DNA from: Nocardia cyriacigeorgica GUH-2
Lineage (GTDB): Bacteria > Actinomycetota > Actinomycetes > Mycobacteriales > Mycobacteriaceae
DNA length: 64,000 nt
Direction: 5' to 3'
Assembly: GCF_000284035.1 (NCBI RefSeq)
Contig: NC_016887.1
Coordinates: 186,001 to 250,000 of the forward strand
Position 1 is the stretch's first letter. Each line of letters opens with the position of its first letter. Below, piece after piece: positions 1-9,568 of the stretch. The position numbers and the translations under genes are program-made. Below the pieces are notes generated by a model. It had not been told where the DNA came from. It worked only from the letters and a program-made list of their open reading frames with translations, and searched no databases.

Positions 1-772
1 CACTCGAATACGTGTAGTTCGCCTCGCTCCCGTCGCTATGCACCGCGATGGTCTCGTCCAGCGTCCTGGTCTTGACGCCGTCGTTGAGGAAGTACGCGGT
101 CTCGGTCGGGATCATCTCGATCGTCGCGCGCAGGATGATGCCGGTCAGCCCGTTGCCGCCGACCGTGGCCCAGAACAGCTTGGCGTTCTTCTTCGGCGAG
201 ACCGTCTGCACCTGCCCGTCGGCGGTGAGCAGGTCGATGGAGCGGACGTGGTTGCCGAAGCTGCCTTCGGAGTGGTGGTTCTTGCCGTGGATATCGGAGG
301 CGATGGCGCCGCCGATGGTGACCTGCCGGGTACCGGGGAGCACCGGGACCCACAGCCCGAACGGCAGTGCCGCCTTCATCAGCTGGTCCAGGCTCACCCC
401 GCCGTCGACGTCGACCATATGGGTGTCGCCGTCGATGCGGTGGATGCGGTTGAGCGCGGTCATGTCGACGACGAGGCCGCCGCCGTTCTGCGCGTGGTCG
501 CCGTAGGAGCGGCCCAGCCCGCGCGCGATGATGCCGCGGCGCAGGTGGGCGGGCTTGCCGTCGTTGTCCTCGGCGACCATGGTCACGGCCTTGGCGATCA
601 GCTCGGGATCGCTGGTCGAGAGCACTTCGGCGGATGTTGGTGCGGTGCGACCCCACCCGGTGAGCGTCCGGGTGCGCGTCGGCAGTTCGAACGCGCGGCC
701 CGCGCCGTTGGTGGCGGCGGGAACGCTGTCATCACCGGTCGTCGTGGTGGGGGTCGTAGCTTTCGTGGACAT
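1..772 (-). CDS. dprE1: Decaprenylphosphoryl-beta-D-ribose oxidase DprE1 (C-terminal part outside window)
   Basis: This is the FAD-dependent oxidase that converts decaprenylphosphoryl ribose to the 2-keto intermediate, the first half of the epimerisation giving decaprenylphosphoryl arabinose for arabinan. About 257 N-terminal residues of a family near 460 are visible. The FAD-binding region is clear: [13 protein letters not shown], then [20 protein letters not shown] followed by [12 protein letters not shown]. The reading frame runs off the left edge, so the substrate-domain cysteine targeted by benzothiazinones cannot be checked. The start is ATG at 772; a second in-frame ATG at 778 gives two more residues. 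Neither has a strong SD. A GtrA gene diverges from it, as Rv3789 neighbours dprE1 in M. tuberculosis. Confidence 0.95.
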   Translation of the reverse strand, partial: MSTKATTPTTTTGDDSVPAATNGAGRAFELPTRTRTLTGWGRTAPTSAEVLSTSDPELIAKAVTMVAEDNDGKPAHLRRGIIARGLGRSYGDHAQNGGGLVVDMTALNRIHRIDGDTHMVDVDGGVSLDQLMKAALPFGLWVPVLPGTRQVTIGGAIASDIHGKNHHSEGSFGNHVRSIDLLTADGQVQTVSPKKNAKLFWATVGGNGLTGIILRATIEMIPTETAYFLNDGVKTRTLDETIAVHSDGSEANYTYSS

Positions 773-912
773 CGGCATAGAGGCTACAGGTATCGCCGAT
801 CGGGTGGCCCGGGTCGCCGTACCCGCCGGTATGGCGTCGGCCACGCGCGTGTGATGTGGGCCGGTGGATGCGCTCGGGTGCACGGTGGGCCGCGGCGGCG
901 TCCATTAGTCTC

Positions 913-1371
913 GTGCGCGTGAGTGCCGAACCCCATCTGCCGCTGCCGGTCGAGATTCCGCTGGTCGATGAGCCGGGCGGCACCGATGTCGACCTGAAGA
1001 CGCAGGTCATCCGGTTCGGCCTGACCGGCGGCCTGTCGGCGATCGTCGACTTCGGTCTGTACTCCCTGCTGTACGTGCTGGGCCTGCCGGTCAATCTCGC
1101 CAAGGCCATCGGCTTCATCGCCGGGACCACCACCGCTTACCTGATCAATCGCCGCTGGACCTTCCAGGCTCCGCCGAGCCGTGTGCGTTTCCTCGCGGTG
1201 GTGGCGCTGTACGCGCTGACCTTCGCGGTGCAGGTCGGTCTCAACTGGGTGATGTACCAGGCACTGGACGACACGTGGTGGCGACTGCCACTGGCGTTCG
1301 TCGTCGCGCAGGGCACCGCCACCGTGATCAACTTCGTGGTGCAGCGGATGGTCATCTTCAAGATCGACTAG
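913..1371 (+). CDS. GtrA family membrane protein (Rv3789-like)
   Basis: A small four-helix membrane protein of the GtrA/DPMS family. Its core FGLTGGLSAIVDFGLYSLLY, then AYLINRRWTF and ATVINFVVQRMVIF, is typical of the Rv3789 subgroup. In mycobacteria that gene lies beside dprE1 and has been linked to decaprenylphosphoryl-arabinose translocation or to anchoring arabinan enzymes. The most likely start is GTG at 913 (152 residues), with GTG 919 possible. A longer in-frame extension to 856 has no membrane-protein character. Its last 14 bases overlap the convergent downstream gene. Confidence 0.88.
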   Translation: MRVSAEPHLPLPVEIPLVDEPGGTDVDLKTQVIRFGLTGGLSAIVDFGLYSLLYVLGLPVNLAKAIGFIAGTTTAYLINRRWTFQAPPSRVRFLAVVALYALTFAVQVGLNWVMYQALDDTWWRLPLAFVVAQGTATVINFVVQRMVIFKID

Positions 1372-1978
1372 GCGCCGATTCAGCTCTCACCAGCGACTCC
1401 GCCTTCACCCCGAAATAGTCGCCGCCCTTGGCGCGCACGCTGTCGGTACCCCATTCCCGCTGCTCGCGGGTGGCGGGCACCAGATGCGGGATGTGTTTGC
1501 GGCAGTGGATATAGGCCTCCTCCACATCGACCACCACCCACAGCTGGGCTTCGCGCCCGCGCCGGCTCGGCGGCAGGCCGGGCACCCAGCTGCGCAGCGC
1601 GCCGTCGTCGACGAGGCGGGCCGAGCCGTTGATGTGCAGGCCGATCAGGTCGCGTACGAAGTCGATCATCAGGATGCCGATGTGCGGGTTGGTGTGGATA
1701 TTGCCGAGGCTGGCCAGCACGCCGTTGCCCCGGTACTCCGGATAGGCGAGTGTCTGCGCGTCGATGACGTGCAGGAAGCCCGGTTCGCCTGCCCGGAAGC
1801 TGGCATCGCATTCGCCGTGGGCGTCAGCGGTGGCGATGAACGCCATATCCATCCGGCCGACGAATTCGATCATGTGCTCGTTGAGCCGATCGCGGACCTG
1901 GTCGTCGTAGAAGCGCCGGGCCCGGTCCTGGGTGCCGTGACGTTCCTGTAGTTCGTGTTCGCCGTCGCTGCCGCGCAT
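1358..1978 (-). CDS. Pyridoxamine 5'-phosphate oxidase-family flavoprotein
   Basis: The protein has 206 residues with a split-barrel FMN-binding fold typical of the PNPOx-like group: MDMAFIATADAHGECDASFR, an EYRGNGVLASLGNI strand pair, and HIGILMIDF. These proteins bind FMN or F420 and reduce diverse substrates; the specific substrate cannot be read from sequence. It is too divergent to be the vitamin B6 enzyme PdxH. A C-terminal tail with HCRKHIPHLVP is common in this subgroup. It is convergent with and slightly overlaps the gtrA-like gene. ATG at 1978 is the only sensible start. Confidence 0.75.
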   Translation of the reverse strand: MRGSDGEHELQERHGTQDRARRFYDDQVRDRLNEHMIEFVGRMDMAFIATADAHGECDASFRAGEPGFLHVIDAQTLAYPEYRGNGVLASLGNIHTNPHIGILMIDFVRDLIGLHINGSARLVDDGALRSWVPGLPPSRRGREAQLWVVVDVEEAYIHCRKHIPHLVPATREQREWGTDSVRAKGGDYFGVKAESLVRAESAPSRS

Positions 1979-2233
1979 GCGAGCCCCCTGTGATTGCCGG
2001 ATTCGAGACCGTCGAGGCTCCTCGTCGAACCAGCGACTTAAAACGAAAGCTGGTCAATTTTATCCGGCAAACACCCGGTTGCGGAGCGAAACGAGTGCAC
2101 TCGGATGTCACGAATCCCGAGCTAGCCCAAGGTTTTCCGGGCACACACAAACAGACTGGTTCGTATGATTGATGCCCGTGGGTTACCGCGCAGCGAACCG
2201 GCTCGCGGCCAACCCTTTTCGCGACACGGCAAA
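1979..2233. other. Non-coding stretch between two minus-strand genes
   Basis: No convincing gene was found here. It contains an AT-rich patch (around 2040-2065) upstream of the PNPOx-family gene that may hold its promoter, and it ends at the terminator of the next gene. No repeat or RNA gene was recognised. Confidence 0.5.
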
Positions 2234-2258
2234 GACCCCGCCGGTGGACGACGGGGTC
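2234..2258 (-). terminator. Stem-loop downstream of the 164-residue protein gene
   Basis: GACCCCG (2234-2240) pairs with CGGGGTC (2252-2258) around an 11-base loop, 55 bases past the stop codon of the minus-strand gene. There is no clear T tract, as usual in actinobacteria. Confidence 0.55.
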
Positions 2259-2313
2259 GGTGGTTGCCGTGTGCGGTTGTCTCGGACGGTCTTTCCGTGC
2301 TTCTGGTGCCGGC

Positions 2314-2808
2314 TCAGCAGGCGACGCTGGTGAGCTGTCCGCGCTTGCGGGCCGCGGCGGCCCGGACGGCGGCGCTGATCGCGACCACCGGCGGCACCCA
2401 GCGGGCCTCGCCCGGGGCGATGCCCCAGCAGGCCGACCCGACCGAGAGCTGGGTCGGCGGCAGCGGGATGCTCGCACCGTCGGTGTGCACCGTGGCACCG
2501 GCCGCGCGCAGCGCCTCGATCGCCATGGCGGCCTTGCGGGCGCCGGTGACGAGGTGGATCTCGCGACGCTCGGTGCCGGGCACCTCGATCACCGGGCCGG
2601 ACAGGTTGTTGGCACGCAGGAAGCGACGGACCTCGGCGGCCAGCTCCCCACTGACCTCGATGGCGGACAGGTCGTCATCGGTGATCAGGCACAGACCGTT
2701 GGCCGTTTCGGCAACCGTCCAACCGCGCTGGGTGTAGTCCTGCGCGGCTGCGGACATGGCGTCCGCCGAGACGGAAGTCGGAAACGTCGTGCGCACTGTC
2801 TTCTCCAT
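2314..2808 (-). CDS. Conserved actinobacterial hypothetical protein
   Basis: The protein has 164 residues and no signal peptide or membrane segment. It reads as a compact mixed alpha/beta domain: SAAAQDYTQRGWTV, LCLITDDDLSAIEV, then VPGTERREIHLVTG and a C-terminal GIAPGEARWVPPVVAISAAV. Similar small proteins occur in Rhodococcus and Nocardia. The AAQDYTQRGWTV start faintly recalls the N-terminus of bifunctional primase-polymerase domains (AAxxYAxxGWxV), but the catalytic acid motifs of that family are not visible, so no activity is assigned. ATG 2808 is the start; transcription would end at the hairpin at 2234-2258. Confidence 0.7.
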   Translation of the reverse strand: MEKTVRTTFPTSVSADAMSAAAQDYTQRGWTVAETANGLCLITDDDLSAIEVSGELAAEVRRFLRANNLSGPVIEVPGTERREIHLVTGARKAAMAIEALRAAGATVHTDGASIPLPPTQLSVGSACWGIAPGEARWVPPVVAISAAVRAAAARKRGQLTSVAC

Positions 2809-3036
2809 TCCCCGTTACAGATCAGGTCCTGCATTCATGGTTCGTATCGAGGGCAGGTGCCCGAAGCGTTACGAGATTCCGCGAATTTTTCACAACTGTC
2901 GGATTCGTCTCATTTACCGGCGAGTAATAGCGATCGGTGCTAGTGCCCGGTACGTCCGGTTTCCGGGCCGCGACCGGGGCAGATGTGACGAGGTCGGGGC
3001 TGGTTTCCGGGGCCGGGAGCGGGAAGGATTCCGGGC

Positions 3037-3597
3037 ATGAGTGATGAGTCCGACCGCACCGAGTCGCCGCAACCGGACGACCTGGAGGCCGAGTCGCGCT
3101 GGATCACCTGGCGCTCGACCGCGGCCCGCCGCCTCCCGGGCGCGGCCGCCGAGGAGGAGACCTCGCCCGAGCCGTTCGTCAGCAGGCGCGCGTTCCGGCA
3201 GTGGTGCGCCGACGCGGTGCGCGGCCTGCTCGATGTGCAGTTCCGCAGGCCCGCCACCCGCACCCTGCTGCCGCTGGCCTATCTCCTCGGGCTGCTGTTC
3301 GCCTTCGGCATCCCGATCGCGCTGACCGTGCTGATGTGGCAGGTCTCGGCTCTGCTCGGCATCTTCGCGGCGTTGATCGCGGTGCCGCTGGGGTTGAGTA
3401 TCGCCGCCTCGGTGCGATTGATGCTGGAGTTCCTGGTGAACGCCTCCCGGCTGGCCACCCGCGTCGAGCACATCAGCGATCTGGCCGACGACCTGTTTCA
3501 GGCGCTGTCCGATGTGGCCGAACCGGTCAACCAGCTCTCCGAAGACGTTCGCGCGGTGCAGTTCTGGCGGTTCCGCCGCGGCGGCTCGCGCAAATGA
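3037..3597 (+). CDS. DUF4282 membrane protein
   Basis: The protein has 186 residues. An acidic, Ser/Pro-rich cytoplasmic stretch (1-50) is followed by a short amphipathic segment and two hydrophobic helices (about 76-100 and 104-126), then RLMLEFLVNASRLATRVEHI. That two-helix plus RLxxE(F/L) arrangement is the DUF4282 domain, of unknown function. The C-terminus (QFWRFRRGGSRK) is basic. GGGAAGG lies 7-13 bases upstream of ATG 3037 and fixes the start. It is followed at 98 bases by an HTH regulator on the same strand. Confidence 0.78.
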   Translation: MSDESDRTESPQPDDLEAESRWITWRSTAARRLPGAAAEEETSPEPFVSRRAFRQWCADAVRGLLDVQFRRPATRTLLPLAYLLGLLFAFGIPIALTVLMWQVSALLGIFAALIAVPLGLSIAASVRLMLEFLVNASRLATRVEHISDLADDLFQALSDVAEPVNQLSEDVRAVQFWRFRRGGSRK

Positions 3598-3694
3598 GTG
3601 GCGCAGCAGCGTCAACGGCCTCTCTGTGACATCCCTGGTATTGCCGTCCGGTTTCGTTGTGGAACAATGCCGTTCGTCTAACGAGGGGGAAACA

Positions 3695-4570
3695 GTGGCA
3701 GCACAGGGGACCACCGGATCGACCATGCCCAGGCGTCGGCTCGGCAGGCAGCTGCGCGATCTGCGCAACCGGGCCAGGATGACGACGCGGGCCGCGGCAC
3801 AGCAATTGGAGTGGTCGGAGGCCAAGATCTGGCGCATCGAGACCGGCCAGACCTCCTTGCGCGGCCTCGATGTGGAAGCCATGTGCAAGGTGTACGGCGC
3901 GCCGCCGGAAGCCGTCGGCCCGCTCACCGCGCTGGCCAAGGAGACCAAGGCGCGCGGCTGGTGGACTGGGTACAGCGACGTCATCGGTGAGGGTTTCGAG
4001 GTCTACATCGGGTTGGAGGAGGCCGCTTCGCGGCTGTTCGCCTATGAGGACCAGCTGATTCCCGGCCTGCTGCAAACCGAGGCCTATGCCCGTGCGCTGC
4101 TGCGGGCCGCGCGGCCGGAACTCTCCGACTCCGATATCGAGCGCCGGGTGCGGCTGCGGATGGCCCGTCAGCCGCTGCTCACCAGAGAAGAATCGCCGCT
4201 GCGGCTGGATGTGCTGATCGGTGAGGCGGCACTGTGGCGTCCGCTGGGCGAGCGTTCGGTGACCGCCGGTCAGCTCGACCACCTGCGGCTGATGTGCGAA
4301 CTGCCGAATGTGCGGATCCAGGTGGTGCCCTCGGATGCCGACTATCACCGCGGCCTGGAGTCCGGGCCGTTCGTGATCCTGGAATTCCCCGAGCCGGACC
4401 AGTCGGGCGCGCCGGAACCGCCGGTGGTGTACGTGGAGGCGTTCACCGGGCCGGTCTACCTGGACAAAGCACCCGATATCGAGCGCTACCGGGCTGCCTT
4501 CGACAGCATCCGCGCCGTCGCGGTGGACGCGCGCACCGCGATCGACGAGGCGCGCGCGAACGTCGGCTGA
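3695..4570 (+). CDS. XRE-family regulator with DUF5753 (Scr1-type)
   Basis: The protein has 291 residues. An N-terminal Cro/C1-type HTH (about 16-70: LGRQLRDLRNRARMTTRAAA, then EWSEAKIWRIETGQT) is followed by DUF5753 (about 100-282; LFAYEDQLIPGLLQTEAYAR and VRLRMARQPLL are its usual signatures). Such proteins are abundant in actinomycetes and often sit with a DUF397 partner as a regulatory or antitoxin-like pair. No DUF397 gene is adjacent here. GTG 3695, preceded by GAGGGGGA at 3683-3690, is chosen over a longer frame. It converges on rmlC with one base between stop codons. Confidence 0.87.
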   Translation: MAAQGTTGSTMPRRRLGRQLRDLRNRARMTTRAAAQQLEWSEAKIWRIETGQTSLRGLDVEAMCKVYGAPPEAVGPLTALAKETKARGWWTGYSDVIGEGFEVYIGLEEAASRLFAYEDQLIPGLLQTEAYARALLRAARPELSDSDIERRVRLRMARQPLLTREESPLRLDVLIGEAALWRPLGERSVTAGQLDHLRLMCELPNVRIQVVPSDADYHRGLESGPFVILEFPEPDQSGAPEPPVVYVEAFTGPVYLDKAPDIERYRAAFDSIRAVAVDARTAIDEARANVG

Positions 4571-4571
4571 A

Positions 4572-5126
4572 TCAGCGGTCGGCCAGCCGGGGCGCGGCGG
4601 CGTCCTTGGGAGAACGCAGATAGGTGATCGGACGGCCCGCGCGATCGGTGCGCGGCCAGTCGATGCCCAGGTCTGGATCGAAAGCGTCCAGATCGTGGTC
4701 GAATTCGGGGGAGTACTCCAGCGAGCACAGATAGGTGACGGTGGAATCGTCGGCCAGCGACAGGATCGCGTGCCCGAGACCTTCGGACAGGAATACCGAG
4801 CGGCGGTCGACGTCATCGAGCAGCACGCTGTCCCAGCGGCCGAAGGTCGGTGAACCTTCGCGCAGATCGACCACTACATCGAGGAAGGCCCCGCGCACGC
4901 AGCTCACGTATTTTGCCTGGCCGGGCGGGTTTTCGGTGTAGTGGATACCGCGCAGCACGCCGGCCGCCGACACCGAGGTGTTGACCTGGAGCAGATCGAA
5001 ACGGCGGCCGGTGGCCTTCTCGAACTCGGAGGCCTTGAACGTTTCGGCGAAGGTGCCGCGCTCGTCGCTGTGCAGTCGCGGGGTGAACACCCACGCGCCC
5101 GGGATCGACATCTCCCTGATCTGCAT
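4572..5126 (-). CDS. rmlC: dTDP-4-dehydrorhamnose 3,5-epimerase
   Basis: RmlC makes dTDP-4-keto-L-rhamnose on the route to the rhamnose linker between peptidoglycan and arabinogalactan. The 184-residue protein shows the cupin signatures: HSDERGTFAETFKASEF, LLQVNTSVSAAGVLRGIHY, the catalytic-His region RGIHY, and AFLDVVVDLREGSPTFG. The start is ATG 5126 (MQIREMSIPGAW), with GGTGAGG directly upstream overlapping the rmlA stop. rmlA precedes it by two bases, so the pair is translationally coupled. rmlB lies 3.3 kb away on the other strand and rmlD is not in the window. Confidence 0.93.
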   Translation of the reverse strand: MQIREMSIPGAWVFTPRLHSDERGTFAETFKASEFEKATGRRFDLLQVNTSVSAAGVLRGIHYTENPPGQAKYVSCVRGAFLDVVVDLREGSPTFGRWDSVLLDDVDRRSVFLSEGLGHAILSLADDSTVTYLCSLEYSPEFDHDLDAFDPDLGIDWPRTDRAGRPITYLRSPKDAAAPRLADR

Positions 5127-5128
5127 CC

Positions 5129-6001
5129 TCACCAACCTCGTCCGTGCTCGAGCAGATCGAGCAGATAACTGCCGTAACCGGACCGGACCAGCGGATCGGC
5201 GAGTGCGCACAGCTGTTCATCGTCGATGAAGCCCATCCGCCAGGCGACCTCCTCGGGCACGCCGATCTTGAGGCCCTGGCGTTCTTCGATGGTGCGCACA
5301 TAATTGGCGGCGTCCAGCAGCGAGTCGAAGGTGCCGGTGTCCAGCCACGCGGTGCCGCGCGCGAGCACGTCGACGCGCAGCTTGCCCGCCTCCAGGTAGG
5401 CCCGGTTGATATCGGTGATCTCGTATTCCCCGCGCGCGGACGGGCGCAGGCCGCGGGCGATCTCGACCACGTCGTTGTCGTAGAAGTACAGCCCCGGGAT
5501 CGCGTAGTTGGAGCGGGGGACCTTCGGCTTCTCCTCGATGGATATCGCACGGCCGTCGGCGAATTCGACCACGCCGTAGGCCGTCGGATCGGAGACCCGG
5601 TAGGCGAACACCGCGCCACCGTCGAGGCCGGCGAAACGGTTCAGGCTGGTGCCGAGCCCGGGCCCGTGGAAGATGTTGTCGCCGAGCACCAGTGCCGCGC
5701 AGTCGGCGCCGATATGGTCGGCGCCGAGGACGAACGCCCTGGCCAGGCCGTCGGGTTCGGGCTGGACGACGTAGTCGATGGCGATGCCGAACTGGGAGCC
5801 GTCGCCGAGCAGGCGGCGGAACGATTCGGCGTCCTCGGGGGTGGTGATCACCAGGATGTCGCGGATACCGGCCAGCATCAGCGTCGAGAGCGGGTAGTAG
5901 ACCATCGGCTTGTCGTAGACCGGGACCAGCTGCTTGCTGACGCCGCGCGTGATCGGGTGCAACCGGGTCCCGGTGCCGCCGGCCAAGATGATTCCGCGCA
6001 T
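5129..6001 (-). CDS. rmlA: Glucose-1-phosphate thymidylyltransferase
   Basis: RmlA couples glucose-1-phosphate to dTTP, the committed step of dTDP-rhamnose synthesis. The 290-residue protein matches the family length. It carries the nucleotide-binding loop [20 protein letters not shown] followed by [20 protein letters not shown], plus [34 protein letters not shown] and the catalytic-region [17 protein letters not shown] 6001 starts it. It is the first gene of an rmlA-rmlC unit whose promoter must lie in the 307-base divergent gap upstream. Confidence 0.95.
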   Translation of the reverse strand: MRGIILAGGTGTRLHPITRGVSKQLVPVYDKPMVYYPLSTLMLAGIRDILVITTPEDAESFRRLLGDGSQFGIAIDYVVQPEPDGLARAFVLGADHIGADCAALVLGDNIFHGPGLGTSLNRFAGLDGGAVFAYRVSDPTAYGVVEFADGRAISIEEKPKVPRSNYAIPGLYFYDNDVVEIARGLRPSARGEYEITDINRAYLEAGKLRVDVLARGTAWLDTGTFDSLLDAANYVRTIEERQGLKIGVPEEVAWRMGFIDDEQLCALADPLVRSGYGSYLLDLLEHGRGW

Positions 6002-6308
6002 GTCTGCACAGTCTGCCAGCCCGCCGGTCGACCGGCATGACCGGTTCAGCGGCCGGTCCCGGCATCGGGGAGATTCCGAGTGCTGTTCGAAACGGTTACG
6101 GAGTGCGGGTACCAGGTATAGGGAACAGCGGATCCGGGCAATGATGTTGCACAGGTCACATCCACATGGTGTGCTGAGGCCGCGATTGTTTGAAACGGAC
6201 TCGTTTCTGAAGCGTCACCGTGTGCGATCGGTGTGAACGTCAGCGTCGACGCTCATCCGGGCAGCTGTCCGGCCGGGGTTCGACGCCCCAGCGGAGGGCA
6301 GGTGCGCC
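6002..6308. other. Divergent intergenic region, rmlA / hydrolase
   Basis: A 307-base gap between two divergent genes that must hold both promoters. The left half has AT-richer stretches (around 6110-6220). No gene, strong inverted repeat or clear -35/-10 pair was identified. A GGAGG at about 6293 is the ribosome-binding site of the hydrolase. Confidence 0.5.
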
Positions 6309-7295
6309 ATGGATGCGACAAAAGGACCCGGCATCGTGGTCAACCCCGGCGGGCCGAGTGCCCCGGGACGGATCTTCGAAGCCGCCTTCCGCGGCGTGGT
6401 GCGGCCGGTGCTGCGCGGTTTCCCGATCAACCGGATGACGCTGCCGGTCGGCGCGGCCCTGATCGACGGCCTGGCGATGCTGCGCCCGGAACCTGCGGGC
6501 ATCGACCGCGAACAGGTCTCGATGAAGGGCTTCCGGATGGAGATCGTGCGGCCCGCCGGTGCGGCCAGGGCGCTGCGCCACGGCGCGGTGCTGTACTTCC
6601 ACGGCGGCGGCTTCGCGATCTGCGGGCTACGTACGCATCGGCCGGTCGCTGCCGGTCTGGCGCGCCGGACCGGGCTGCCGGTGGTGAATGTCGAATATCG
6701 GCAGCTGCCCGGCACCCGGATCACCGAATCACTGGCCGACTGCCTGGAGGCCTACCGCTGGCTGCTGCGCCATCGCGTCGATCCAGCGCGCATCGTCATC
6801 GCGGGCGATTCGGCGGGCGGGCTGCTGGCGTTCTCGACCGTGCTGGCCGCGATACAGGCGGGGCTGCCCACTCCGGCCGGCATTCTCGGGCTCAGCCCAT
6901 TGCTCGACCTGGACTACGCCGCCAAGACCGACTATGAGAAGACCGCGCGCGACGCCTACATCCCGCTGGCCGCGCTGACCGCGGTGGTGCGGCTCGGCGG
7001 CGAGGTCGCGGGCGTGCTCGACCCGCAGCTCTCCCCGGTCAACGCCAACCTGGCTGGCTTGCCGCCGGTGCTGCTGATCGCGGCGGAGCAGGAGCTGTTG
7101 CGCTTCGACAGCGAGCTCATGGCGCGGCGACTCACGGCGGCGGGCGTGCCGAACTCGCTCGAGCTCTGGCGGGGCACAGTGCACGATTTCATGAGCATCG
7201 CGCCGAATCTGCCGGAGGGGCGGGCAGCCTTGGCGCGGGCCTCCCGATTCATTCGAGCCAGAATCGAACAGGCCGATCAGGCCCGCACCGCGTAA
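6309..7295 (+). CDS. Alpha/beta hydrolase, hormone-sensitive-lipase type esterase
   Basis: The protein has 328 residues. The oxyanion-hole motif HGGGFAICG (near residue 98), the nucleophile elbow GDSAGG (near 161) and a C-terminal catalytic-His context GTVHDFMS identify the HSL/alpha-beta-hydrolase-3 family. Members hydrolyse short-chain or xenobiotic esters. There is no signal peptide, so it is probably cytosolic. ATG 6309 has GGAGG at a good distance. A neighbourhood of wall-sugar genes does not indicate its substrate. Confidence 0.87.
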   Translation: MDATKGPGIVVNPGGPSAPGRIFEAAFRGVVRPVLRGFPINRMTLPVGAALIDGLAMLRPEPAGIDREQVSMKGFRMEIVRPAGAARALRHGAVLYFHGGGFAICGLRTHRPVAAGLARRTGLPVVNVEYRQLPGTRITESLADCLEAYRWLLRHRVDPARIVIAGDSAGGLLAFSTVLAAIQAGLPTPAGILGLSPLLDLDYAAKTDYEKTARDAYIPLAALTAVVRLGGEVAGVLDPQLSPVNANLAGLPPVLLIAAEQELLRFDSELMARRLTAAGVPNSLELWRGTVHDFMSIAPNLPEGRAALARASRFIRARIEQADQARTA

Positions 7296-7410
7296 ACCGT
7301 ATGTAAACAATCGCGCACACTTGGCGAATCGGAGCGATATGGCTCCGCGAATATGTGATCTGAAATACGCCGCGGAATTCTCGGGCAAATATTCTGCGAT
7401 CACGGCAGAA

Positions 7411-7438
7411 ACCCCGCCCGGTCGCAACCGGACGGGGT
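7411..7438 (-). terminator. Stem-loop downstream of the secreted glycine-rich protein gene
   Basis: A nested stem, ACCCCG with CGGGGT and an inner CCGGT/ACCGG pair, lies 28 bases beyond the stop codon of the minus-strand gene. Confidence 0.6.
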
Positions 7439-7465
7439 CACCTGCTGTAGGGAACCGTCGGGGAA

Positions 7466-8170
7466 TTACTTGGCCGGCGGGTTGAACGGCTGGTTGATGG
7501 TGGTGAAGTACTGGATCGCGGCGCCGATCGCGACGGGCGCGGTGATCAGGATCTGACCGGCCAGGGTGCCCAGCGCGCCGACGGCCAGGATGCCGCCGAT
7601 GCAGCCCACCGCGGCGGCCGGGATGAACGGGCCGAACAGGCCGATGATGGTGGCCGAGGCGACGGTGGCGCCGGCGATGCCGCCGAGCACGCAACCGACG
7701 GCCGCGCCGCCGATGCCGCCGACCAGGGTGGCGATGGTGGCGCCCATGCCGATGGTGTCCTTCATCCGGTTGAAGGCGTCCTTCTCCCGGTCATAGGGGG
7801 TCTTCCAGCTGGCCTGGTCCTCGAACGGCAGGGCGACCGGCTTGTAGACAGCCTTGGCCATGTCCAGCTGCGGGGTCAGGGTGGCGGTGCGGCCGGAGAT
7901 GTCGGCGGCGATCGGGAACTCGAAATCGTCGACCCGGAACGTCAGCGGGGTCCCGGCCAGCACGGTGCCGTTGCTCGCCTTCACCTTGAAGGTGTTGTCC
8001 TCGACGACGAGCGAGCCGGCATCGGTGGTGATGATCGTCGACGAATCGGTGCTCTGCGCGGTGAAGTTGACGGCGGTCTCGGTGGCGGGGGCGGCGTTGA
8101 CGGTGCCGGCCGTGACACCGAGGGCGGCGATCACGAGCGCCGAAGTCGCGGCGAATTTCCTCATCAGCAT
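7466..8170 (-). CDS. Secreted protein with glycine-rich hydrophobic C-terminal domain
   Basis: The protein has 234 residues. A signal peptide (MLMRKFAATSALVIAALG, cleavage near NAAPA) is followed by a beta-rich domain of about 100 residues (GSLVVEDNTFKVKASNGTVL, then FRVDDFEFPIAADISG). A strongly hydrophobic Gly/Ala-rich C-terminal part (about 135-225) follows, looking like several short transmembrane hairpins. I associate this layout with a Nocardia/Rhodococcus secreted family (possibly DUF8020); that name is tentative. GAGG upstream supports ATG 8170. The C-terminal hydrophobic block suggests membrane insertion after export, but no function is known. Confidence 0.75.
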   Translation of the reverse strand: MLMRKFAATSALVIAALGVTAGTVNAAPATETAVNFTAQSTDSSTIITTDAGSLVVEDNTFKVKASNGTVLAGTPLTFRVDDFEFPIAADISGRTATLTPQLDMAKAVYKPVALPFEDQASWKTPYDREKDAFNRMKDTIGMGATIATLVGGIGGAAVGCVLGGIAGATVASATIIGLFGPFIPAAAVGCIGGILAVGALGTLAGQILITAPVAIGAAIQYFTTINQPFNPPAK

Positions 8171-9482
<1,312 letters not shown>

Positions 9483-9537
9483 GCCCGCGCGCTCGGACAG
9501 CTACGACGGCCTGATTGTCGAGCATCCCTGGCACCTC

Positions 9538-9559
9538 GCCCCAGCAGTACGACTGGGGC
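9538..9559. terminator. Shared stem-loop between convergent rmlB and DUF2142 gene
   Basis: GCCCCAG (9538-9544) pairs perfectly with CTGGGGC (9553-9559). It sits in the 86-base gap where rmlB and the DUF2142 gene converge and can serve both. Confidence 0.55.
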
Positions 9560-9568
9560 AGGGCGCAC